Source: CAYXVJ01 sp050309435
GTDB taxonomy: Bacteria; Bacillota; Clostridia; Saccharofermentanales; Fastidiosipilaceae
Assembly (NCBI GenBank): GCA_050309435.1
Contig: JBNRMJ010000021.1
Location: 3,811 to 67,810, forward strand
DNA: 64,000 nucleotides
Direction: 5' to 3'
Under the pieces are notes generated by a model. It was not told the origin of the DNA. It searched no databases and saw only the letters and a program-made list of their open reading frames with translations. Position numbers and translations under genes: made by a program. Shown here one piece after another: positions 27,084 to 34,204 of the stretch (positions within the stretch are counted from its first letter, which is position 1; every line of letters starts with the position of its first letter).

Positions 27084-28017
27084 TGCTTACTCCCCCGATT
27101 TTTTTCCTGACCAGATGAATCAGCCGGTTACTGGCTAAAATGACAATCATCAGGACGATACCCGCCGAATAGCGAATGTCATAATCCAGGCCTGTGGTCT
27201 CATGCATACCGGCCAGCATCGTAGATGTTAAGGTACGTGTCGTGTCGAAAATATTACGGGTCGGTCCCGTCATGGCATTACCGGCAACCATTGAAACAGC
27301 GGTTGCCTCGCCGAAAGCCCGGCCCAGACCAAGCACGAGACCCGCAAAGATACCGGACTTGGCAGCCGTTAAAACGACCTTGAAATTCGTTTGAGTCTGC
27401 GAAGCTCCCAGGGCAAGCGAACCCAGCTCCAGTTTTTGATCAACCGAGGAAATAGCCGTGATCGACAAGACGCAAATGGTCGGGAAGATCATAATCGCAA
27501 GCAAAAGCACAACCGACAACGCCGAAATACCGCCTCTGGTCGTATAGCCGAAAAATGTTGCGATTTTCATCACCAGCTGCGTGATGGCACCGGCGGCGAA
27601 TACACCATAGACCACCGACGGAATCGCAGCCAGGAGTTCAACCGTCGTGATGAAAATCTGCCGCAGGCGTTTCGGCACGATTTTCACGATAAACAGTGCG
27701 GTCAGGACAGCCAGCGGGAAAGAAAGCATGGCTGCCAGCAGCGCTGTCGTTAATGTATTTACAACGATGAATAATATACCGTACACACCCTGATCCTGAC
27801 GCCAGACCATGCCGGTGAGGAAATCCGGCAGACTGATCTGCCCGTGCTCGTATGCAGGCAGGAATACCTGAACGCCTCTTTGGAGAACAAAAATAAATAT
27901 CAAAACGATCATAAAAGCGGCGATTGCGCCGCAGATCTTAAATAAACTCAGGAAGATTTGATTAGTGATCGCTCGCCGTCTTTTCCCTTTTCCGTCGGGC
28001 AGCTTGACTGACTGCAT
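27076..28017 (-). CDS. pstC: Phosphate ABC transporter permease PstC
   Basis: A six-helix permease of 313 residues. TM1 follows a basic N-terminus (KGKRRRAITN). The conserved EAA-type coupling loop is LELGSLALGASQTQTNFKVVL and the family segment GLGRAFGEATAVSMVAGN follows. I chose the ATG at 28017 because AAGGAG lies exactly 6 nt upstream; in-frame ATGs at 28038 and 28050 have poorly placed sites. A transcription attenuator hairpin (28083-28107) lies between pstS and this gene. Confidence 0.93.
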   Translation of the reverse strand: MQSVKLPDGKGKRRRAITNQIFLSLFKICGAIAAFMIVLIFIFVLQRGVQVFLPAYEHGQISLPDFLTGMVWRQDQGVYGILFIVVNTLTTALLAAMLSFPLAVLTALFIVKIVPKRLRQIFITTVELLAAIPSVVYGVFAAGAITQLVMKIATFFGYTTRGGISALSVVLLLAIMIFPTICVLSITAISSVDQKLELGSLALGASQTQTNFKVVLTAAKSGIFAGLVLGLGRAFGEATAVSMVAGNAMTGPTRNIFDTTRTLTSTMLAGMHETTGLDYDIRYSAGIVLMIVILASNRLIHLVRKKIGGVSND

Positions 28018-28082
28018 TTCAGACTCCTTTGTGATCATGTACTGCTTCATCCTTTACTTAAAATGACGTTTGCGGCGAAAAA

Positions 28083-28107
28083 GGAGGAAAGTCCTTGGAC
28101 TTCCTCC
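28083..28107 (-). terminator. Attenuator/terminator between pstS and pstC
   Basis: A near-perfect stem GGAGGAAGTCC/GGACTTTCCTCC (one bulge) followed by TTTTTCG in the minus sense. Its place after pstS and before pstC would give more PstS than permease, as in other binding-protein operons. Confidence 0.85.
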
Positions 28108-28166
28108 CGGGGACATGATTTGATTTTTATCAGCCCTGTACCGCACGGATTTTTCTCTTCCTGATC

Positions 28167-29144
28167 TTAGTTCAGTTCCGACCAGTCGGTGATTTCTCCC
28201 TTGAAGATGGCGGCGACCTGATCCAGAGTCAATTCGTCGACGGGATTGTCTTTACTGACGACGACTGCGATAGCATCCATGCAATAGGTACCCGCGACCA
28301 TGGCCGGCGAGACATCTTCCGTGCCGTCTTCTTTAAAGCTTCGAGAGGCAAAGCCGATCTCCGCGGCGCTCGTCGCATCTTTTTCATCGCCCAGCGTGCT
28401 CTTGTATCCTGCACCGGAACCGGTATGGTTCATCGCGATTTCAAAGTTACCGGCCATCGGGCTAAAGGTTTCGAGAGCTGTTTGAATCGTCTTTTCAACC
28501 GAGGTGGAACCGGCCGTACGCAGTGTTAATCCGCTGTTGTCCTGATCGACGATCGGATGTTTGGCTTTCAGCTCATCCCAGGGCGTACCGGAGTCCGGAT
28601 CCACGATACCGCCTGCACTGTAGACCGCTTCAAGACCTTCAACAGAATTCATCAGGAAGTCCACGAAAGCGGCTGTCAGCTGCTCAAGTTCCTCGCTCGC
28701 GAAATCGCCTTTGGCACGGGTTACCAGATTAAAGGGGCGGCTGACTTTATACTCGCCGGACAAGGTGTTCTCCTCGCTTGCTTCTGCGCCGTCAAGGATC
28801 AGCTTCTTCAGATTGTTGGACTCGAAATCGGTAGTTAAGGAAACATAACCGATACCGTATGCATCGGCTCCGACCTTCGCGGCCATGTCGCCGTTACCGG
28901 AAGTCTCTGTGGCATCGGCGGTTAACTCGCCTTCGAAATCGATGATTTCTTCAAACGCTCCGCGGGTTCCGGATGCCGAATCCCGTGACCATACGTTAAT
29001 AGTGCCTCCCGGCGCTGTATTGGCTGTTGTCGTACCGGCAGTTTTAGAACCGCCGGATGAGTTAGTGCCGCAGGCAGCCAGTAAAGCGATGGACATAACT
29101 GCGGCCAGACCTGCATTTGTAATCTTCTTTAGACTAATTTTCAT
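28167..29144 (-). CDS. pstS: Phosphate-binding lipoprotein PstS, circularly permuted
   Basis: The substrate-binding subunit: a lipoprotein of 325 residues with lipobox LLAAC (Cys25) and an Asn/Thr/Gly linker to about residue 46. The domain order is permuted. The segment VWSRDSASGTRGAFEE (51-66), which holds the Arg/Ser/Gly/Thr phosphate ligands and normally sits in the middle, comes first, followed by AYGIGYVSL (95-103) and SRPFNLVTRAKG (135-146), which normally end the protein. Then comes the normal N-terminal part: AGSTSVEKT (211-219), GSGAGY (242-247), GFASRSFKE (264-272), and AIAVVVSKDNPVDELT..IFKGEITDWSEL at the C-terminus. All binding loops are present. The start at 29144 has GGAGGA 5 nt upstream. 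Confidence 0.9.
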   Translation of the reverse strand: MKISLKKITNAGLAAVMSIALLAACGTNSSGGSKTAGTTTANTAPGGTINVWSRDSASGTRGAFEEIIDFEGELTADATETSGNGDMAAKVGADAYGIGYVSLTTDFESNNLKKLILDGAEASEENTLSGEYKVSRPFNLVTRAKGDFASEELEQLTAAFVDFLMNSVEGLEAVYSAGGIVDPDSGTPWDELKAKHPIVDQDNSGLTLRTAGSTSVEKTIQTALETFSPMAGNFEIAMNHTGSGAGYKSTLGDEKDATSAAEIGFASRSFKEDGTEDVSPAMVAGTYCMDAIAVVVSKDNPVDELTLDQVAAIFKGEITDWSELN

Positions 29145-29188
29145 GTTTTCCTCCACATGATTCTCATTTCTTTATCGTATTCAAATTC

Positions 29189-29232
29189 ATTCTAGGAGGG
29201 CGATGTTAAGTGCGTATTAAATGAAGCTTAAA
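29189..29232 (-). promoter_or_regulatory. Pho box and -10 of the pst-pho operon
   Basis: Three direct repeats with an exact 11-bp period on the minus strand: TTTAAGCTTCA (29222-29232), TTTAATACGCA (29211-29221) and CTTAACATCGC (29200-29210). These match the TTAACA-type repeats bound by PhoP. A -10 TAGAAT follows at 29189-29194, so the repeats cover the -35 region, as in PhoP-activated promoters. Confidence 0.8.
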
Positions 29233-29309
29233 TCTGCTTTATGAAGCAAGACTTATCTCCTCCACATTTAGATGCGGGCCTTGCCTTTGCCACTTTGATG
29301 AAGCGATTG

Positions 29310-29318
29310 TGTTAAAAT
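29310..29318 (+). promoter_or_regulatory. Extended -10 promoter of the GT2 gene
   Basis: TG-T-TAAAAT about 27 bp before the ATG, followed by AGAAGGAG; the -35 is weak. Confidence 0.5.
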
Positions 29319-29344
29319 AGTGGAAAAATCAGAAGGAGTTCCTC

Positions 29345-30274
29345 ATGCTGCTTTCAGTGATTATTCCCTTCTATAACGAAGAAGAGCAGGTCGATGAGAC
29401 GATCGCCGTTACCAGATCCGTGCTCGACTCGATCCCCGATATTGATTACGAGATGATCTTGATTGATGATGGATCCAGAGATCAAACCTGGCTTCATATG
29501 GAAGCGGCCGCTCGCGGCGACGAGCGTTTGCATATATTGGGTTTTTCGCGAAATTTCGGTAAAGAAGCGGCAATCTGTGCCGGTTTGGACTATGCCGGAG
29601 GCGATGCCGCCGTGCTGATGGACGGCGATCTTCAGCACCCTCCCCGTTATATACCCGAGATGGTGCGGCTTTGGCGCGAAGAAGGCTATGAGGTCGTGGA
29701 CGGTGTCAAGAAAGAACGGCAGAAGGAAGCTCTGCTCAGCCGCTGGACGGCCAACGCTTTTTATTCCTTTTTCCAAAAACTAACGAAATACAATCTGAAG
29801 GATGCCTCGGACTTCAAGCTCCTGGACCGCCGGGTGATCGATGCCTGGAAGAGCCTGGGCGAGTACAGCACCTTCTTTCGCGGGCTGTCGGCCTGGCTGG
29901 GCTATAAACGAGTCGTACTGGAATTTGAAGTCGATGACCGTAAACACGGCACGAGTAAATGGAATCTGCGCAGCCTTCTGAAACTGTCGATCCATGCATT
30001 AACCGCCTTTTCTTCAGCTCCGCTGCACATTATCGTCGTAATGGGCATGATTTTTTGGGTCGTTGCGCTGATCCTTGGCGTTCAAACCGTCATTAACTAC
30101 GCACTCGGTACCTCGGTCGCCGGTTTCACCACGGTGATCCTGCTTCTTTTGGTTATCGGCGGCGCCATCATGATCGCGCTCGGGCTCATTGGTAAATATG
30201 TCGGCAGCATATATGACGAAGTGAAACATCGCCCGCGCTACATTGTTTCGCGGGACAATAAAGAAATGAAGTAA
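29345..30274 (+). CDS. GT2 polyprenyl-phosphate glycosyltransferase (GtrB/DPM1-like)
   Basis: Transfers a sugar from a nucleotide donor to a polyprenyl phosphate carrier on the inner face of the membrane. The 309 residues contain a GT-A domain (1 to about 205): VIIPFYNEEEQV, nucleotide-binding LIDDGSRDQTW (39-49), the metal-binding DGD of LMDGDLQHPP (93-95), and DASDFKLLDRRV. Two C-terminal membrane helices (about 215-245 and 255-285) follow, the GtrB architecture. The end HRPRYIVSRDNKE is typical. The next gene, 3 bp away, is a polytopic GT-C-like protein that would use the lipid-linked sugar. Confidence 0.9.
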   Translation: MLLSVIIPFYNEEEQVDETIAVTRSVLDSIPDIDYEMILIDDGSRDQTWLHMEAAARGDERLHILGFSRNFGKEAAICAGLDYAGGDAAVLMDGDLQHPPRYIPEMVRLWREEGYEVVDGVKKERQKEALLSRWTANAFYSFFQKLTKYNLKDASDFKLLDRRVIDAWKSLGEYSTFFRGLSAWLGYKRVVLEFEVDDRKHGTSKWNLRSLLKLSIHALTAFSSAPLHIIVVMGMIFWVVALILGVQTVINYALGTSVAGFTTVILLLLVIGGAIMIALGLIGKYVGSIYDEVKHRPRYIVSRDNKEMK

Positions 30275-30277
30275 ATC

Positions 30278-32296
30278 ATGTTTGCCATTATTTATTTAAT
30301 TGCGGGAACACTGTCAGGCCGTTGGATCCGGAAAGAATTTTTAGCCGGTCACAAACTGCTGGATAAGGCTCCCGCTTTTGTATTGGTCGCGGCGGATTTT
30401 TACCTGGGCATCATCCCCCTGACCACGCTGAACTATTTTTTGGCGCTCTTGGTAAATCCTCTTTTACCGGCTAAAATCTACCCTCTCCTCATATCAAACA
30501 TCATCTGTCTGGCAGGCTTTGTGCTCTTGCCGGGCAGAAGCTATGTCCATAAATTCAAGAAGAGAAAACTACTCCCCGCCATTCCCGGATGGTTTTTATC
30601 GATTGAAGAAAAGCTTCGTCGCTCCCCATACAAAACTCTTTTCTATGGAGGTTCGATTGTGATATTCGCCGCCTGGGCCGGGCTTCTGACGTCTCATGTG
30701 CTGCGCTCCGAAGGAGGCTACCTCGGTGCCGGTTTCTCTGTCTTTTCCGACTATGCGCCGCATACGGCAGTTGTATCGAGTTTTGCCAAAGGCAGAAATT
30801 TTCCGACGGACTATCCTCATTTCGCCCGTGACGGTGTGCAATACCACTTCTTCTTTTATTTTCTCGCCGGTAATCTCGAGTATCTGGGACTGGATACGGC
30901 AAGCGCTCTGAACCTGCCATCGGCCCTCGGTATGATCGCCTTTTGTGTTTTACTGGGCTATATCGCCGTGCTCTGGACGCGTCGCGATGCAGCCTTCCTC
31001 CTGGCTCCGATGCTGCTTTACCTACGTAGTTCGAACGCAATCTGGTACTGGCTTCGCGATCTGCCGAAACTCGCTGCGGAGTCCGGCGTCTCCGTTATAA
31101 CTTATATCAGAAGAAACGATATCTTCATCGGCCGTCTCCCGATGGACGACTGGGGGTTATGGAATCTGAATGTCTTTGCCAATCAAAGACATTTCCTCTT
31201 CGCGATGGGTGCGGCGCTCTTGATTCTCATAATTCTATATCCCTCTCTTGGCAAACCTTCGATTCGTTCCTGGATCGATCCGGGGGCCTGGCTGTCCGCA
31301 TCCCGACGCGAATATCTGCCGGTTTTCATTCTGCTTGCCTGTCTTCCTTACTGGCACGGATCCGTCACCGTAGCGCTTCTTCTCATGATGGCCCTGATCG
31401 CCGTTTTCAGCCGCGACAAACTGATCTACCTCGTATCTGCCATGATAGCTCTGGGTTTCGCCTTCATCTACGGAAAGGCCTTCTCCGGCGAATCCGGAAA
31501 CGGCATCGGTCTTTCTTATCAATGGGGCTTCATCGCTCCGGATAAGACAGTCTTCGGTGTATTTTCGTATTTATGGGAACTTCTGGGCCTCGCCTTACCG
31601 GCAATCTTGATTCTGCCCTTCCTGCAGGCCAATCCCCGGAAACGGGTCCTCGCCGCTTCGGCAACTCTTCCTCTGATTTTCGCCCTGACCGTCTCTCTGA
31701 CACCGGATATCACCGTCAACCACAAATACGTCATGATCAGTCAGATGCTGGCAACCATCCTCCTGGCCGACTTGATCCTGCGCTTGTGGCGCCTTCCTTC
31801 CGCTCGTTTCCCGGCCCGTTTGACGGCGGTTATGCTGACGATCGTTCTGACGCTAACAGGCGTGGTGGATCTGATCAGCTATCGAAATAAAAACAAGAAT
31901 CTCTTTTATATCCCCGAAAGCAGCGCTTTTCAGACATGGATCGAAACAAACACGGAAGAAAAAGCCGTTTTCCTGACCCCTCCCTGGCATTATCATCCCT
32001 TTTTCCTGACGGGGCGCCAGGTTTGGTACGGTCATTCCTATTACGCCTGGTCTGCCGGCCACGACACGGCGACACGAGACGACGAAGTAAGGCAACTATT
32101 TGCCGGGACGAACAACGATCCATATATCTTCATTGACTACTGTATGCAAAACCGAATCCAATACGCCATCATCAGCGACGACCTCCGCACGAATCCCGAC
32201 TTCGTCCTAAACGAAGCTTTCTTCCGTGACAACTTCGAGATCGCCGCCTCTTTCCCGGAACAAAATAACGCGGTCATTTACCGCATCTACGAGTAA
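30278..32296 (+). CDS. Polytopic membrane protein, GT-C glycosyltransferase-like
   Basis: A 672-residue protein with about a dozen predicted membrane helices (about 1-20, 40-65, 72-90, 108-128, 180-240, 300-320, 350-400, 420-500) and a soluble C-terminal domain (about 535-672). The large loop after the early helices has GAGFSVFSDYAPHTAVVSSF and YHFFFYFLAGNLEYLG, with acidic residues near the membrane face as in GT-C enzymes. The C-terminal part, with FQTWIETNTEEKAVFLTPPW and YIFIDYCMQNRIQYAIIS, resembles that of polyprenyl-linked glycosyltransferases. With the adjacent GtrB-like enzyme it probably glycosylates a cell-surface polymer. I do not recognise a named family. Confidence 0.65.
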   Translation: MFAIIYLIAGTLSGRWIRKEFLAGHKLLDKAPAFVLVAADFYLGIIPLTTLNYFLALLVNPLLPAKIYPLLISNIICLAGFVLLPGRSYVHKFKKRKLLPAIPGWFLSIEEKLRRSPYKTLFYGGSIVIFAAWAGLLTSHVLRSEGGYLGAGFSVFSDYAPHTAVVSSFAKGRNFPTDYPHFARDGVQYHFFFYFLAGNLEYLGLDTASALNLPSALGMIAFCVLLGYIAVLWTRRDAAFLLAPMLLYLRSSNAIWYWLRDLPKLAAESGVSVITYIRRNDIFIGRLPMDDWGLWNLNVFANQRHFLFAMGAALLILIILYPSLGKPSIRSWIDPGAWLSASRREYLPVFILLACLPYWHGSVTVALLLMMALIAVFSRDKLIYLVSAMIALGFAFIYGKAFSGESGNGIGLSYQWGFIAPDKTVFGVFSYLWELLGLALPAILILPFLQANPRKRVLAASATLPLIFALTVSLTPDITVNHKYVMISQMLATILLADLILRLWRLPSARFPARLTAVMLTIVLTLTGVVDLISYRNKNKNLFYIPESSAFQTWIETNTEEKAVFLTPPWHYHPFFLTGRQVWYGHSYYAWSAGHDTATRDDEVRQLFAGTNNDPYIFIDYCMQNRIQYAIISDDLRTNPDFVLNEAFFRDNFEIAASFPEQNNAVIYRIYE

Positions 32297-32331
32297 ACAA
32301 CCGCGTTCATTTCAATATTCGATTCGCTTAA

Positions 32332-33249
32332 TCAAGGCAAAGTATGTCCCGCAGCCGCAAGCAGGGCGTACCAGTCTTCTCTTCTCATCTGATAATCACC
32401 GGCCGCGCAGATATCCGCAATACGCTCCGGGGTCATCGTGCCGATGATCGGCTGAATGCGTGCCGGATGACGAAGCAGCCAGGCGATGGCCGTCGCACCT
32501 ACCGTAAAGCCTTCGCGCCCGCCGATCTCGGCCAGCTTCTCGGCTACGTTCTGATACTCAGGATTTTCGAGGAAGGCCCCTTCGATCGCACCGAACTGCA
32601 TCGGCGACCAGGCTTGTACCGTCACGTTTTCCAAACGGCAGTACTCGAGAACCGCACCGGTCTTCGAAGCTCCCTCGTCGCTTCTGACATTCACGTTTGT
32701 ACCTTCCGTGATCATGTCCGCATGAGCCAGACTCAATTGAAGTTGATTGGCCTGAGGTTTGAACTTACTCTGACTAAAAGTCAGTTTCATCTGATTTTCG
32801 TTGAAGTTGCTGACGCCGAACCAGCGAACCTTTCCGGCCTCGTGAAGCTCGTCAAAGGCACGGGCCACATCTTCGGGTTCCATCAGCGCATCAGGTCTGT
32901 GCAGGAGCAAGACATCCAGATAATTCGTATTCAAGCGTTTCAGAATTCCGTCCACGCTCTTCATAATATGATCGTAGGAAAAATCATACATCCCCGAACG
33001 AATACCGACTTTACTCTGCAGAATGATCTGTTCGCGAACAGAAGCATTCATGCCGATAGCCTTGGCGAAAATCGTCTCCGATTCGCCGCCGCCGTATATG
33101 TCCGCATGATCGAAGAAATTAATCCCGTTCTCGCGTGCCGTATCAATGACCCTGGCTGCATCCGCTACAGACAGGCGCGCCATACGCATGCATCCCAGAC
33201 CAATCTGAGAAACTGCCAGATCCGTTTGACCCAGTTGAATAGTCCTCAC
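32332..33249 (-). CDS. Aldo/keto reductase
   Basis: An NAD(P)H-dependent oxidoreductase of the TIM-barrel AKR family, 305 residues, close to the YdhF group. The catalytic tetrad is present: Asp47 and Tyr52 in FFDHADIYGGGESE, Lys80 in ILQSK, His117 in VLLLHRPD. WSPMQFGAIEG and the C-terminal cofactor segment IIGTMTPERI are as expected. The start is GTG at 33249 with GGAGG 7 nt upstream. It is the third gene of an apparent EF-G-like/PHP/AKR operon; the substrate is unknown. Confidence 0.9.
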   Translation of the reverse strand: MRTIQLGQTDLAVSQIGLGCMRMARLSVADAARVIDTARENGINFFDHADIYGGGESETIFAKAIGMNASVREQIILQSKVGIRSGMYDFSYDHIMKSVDGILKRLNTNYLDVLLLHRPDALMEPEDVARAFDELHEAGKVRWFGVSNFNENQMKLTFSQSKFKPQANQLQLSLAHADMITEGTNVNVRSDEGASKTGAVLEYCRLENVTVQAWSPMQFGAIEGAFLENPEYQNVAEKLAEIGGREGFTVGATAIAWLLRHPARIQPIIGTMTPERIADICAAGDYQMRREDWYALLAAAGHTLP

Positions 33250-33286
33250 AATACTACCTCCTCATATTCCAGTACGATTATCCTTT

Positions 33287-34195
33287 TCACTCGAGGTAAC
33301 GACTGTAATTCGTCTTTGATCTTAACTTATTTACAACCGATCCGTAAGTAACATGGAAATCGCTTCCGGACGTCCTTAGCAAGTTAAGCTTTCTTCCGAC
33401 ATCCGCTATGAAGGCCATGTCTTCCTCAGTCGCGCTGCCATGAACGGTTTCGACACCTTCCAGACCCATTGATTTCAACTCGGCAATCTGATCGAGAAAA
33501 TTCAGACTCGGATCATGGTACCAGGCATATTTGAAAGGATGAGCCAGGACAGGCACACCTCCGGCCTTTCTGATGATCGAAAGGACATCGGCGACCGGAT
33601 CGAGTTCGCGCATAACAGCCGCCGGTCTTCCGTCTGCCAAAAGTTCGTCGAAGCAGGCTTTTGTGTTGGAACGATAACCTTCGCGAACGAGAATCATCGC
33701 CATATGTTCGCGCCCCACCAGCGTCCCCGAACTTTCCGTCAGCATCTTGTATGAGATCGGACAGCCCATGGCGGCCAGTTTATCGCACATCTCGCGGTTT
33801 CGTTTATCTCGGCTAAGCTGTTGCCGTGCCAGAAACTCATCCAGACGATACTCCCCGCCAAACGGGAAATAGGCCAAGAGATGAATCTCCCGGCCTATGT
33901 AACTCGCACTCACTTCTACGCCGGGCACGAAGACCGGCCGGTCGAGTTGAATCAGATCCAGCTTATGTAAAACGCGATGAACATCGAGCACCGCTTGTGT
34001 CGTATCATGATCCGTCACGGCGAATGCCGCCATGCCATAGCGAATCGCATTTTGTACTACCGTGGCAGGATTTTCAAAGCCATCGGAATGAGTCGTATGG
34101 ATATGGAGATCAGCCGACCCCATGGCCATAATCTCATACATGCGTTCGACTGCCTGTTCGACCGCCGCCGAATGTCTGTTACGATCCTGCTCCAT
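33287..34195 (-). CDS. PHP-domain phosphoesterase
   Basis: A 302-residue metal-dependent phosphoesterase of the YciV/RNase AM-like PHP family. The metal motifs are ADLHIHTTHSDG (about 28-39), VTDHDTT (about 60-66), Glu in VPGVEVSA (about 91-98), VLAHPFKY (about 219-226) and GSDFHVTYG (about 279-287). Family members act as 5'-3' exonucleases on short RNA or on nucleotide phosphates such as pAp. The gene begins 9 bp after the EF-G-like stop, so it is translationally coupled to it. No strong Shine-Dalgarno is seen, and an internal start near MAMGSADLHIH is possible. Confidence 0.85.
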   Translation of the reverse strand: MEQDRNRHSAAVEQAVERMYEIMAMGSADLHIHTTHSDGFENPATVVQNAIRYGMAAFAVTDHDTTQAVLDVHRVLHKLDLIQLDRPVFVPGVEVSASYIGREIHLLAYFPFGGEYRLDEFLARQQLSRDKRNREMCDKLAAMGCPISYKMLTESSGTLVGREHMAMILVREGYRSNTKACFDELLADGRPAAVMRELDPVADVLSIIRKAGGVPVLAHPFKYAWYHDPSLNFLDQIAELKSMGLEGVETVHGSATEEDMAFIADVGRKLNLLRTSGSDFHVTYGSVVNKLRSKTNYSRYLE

Positions 34196-34204
34196 AAAAA
34201 TCTC

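Noticed and set aside
32344..33351. 335-codon frame opposite the aldo/keto reductase
   Set aside because: Antisense to an enzyme with all four catalytic residues; the translated sequence has no sensible family features.
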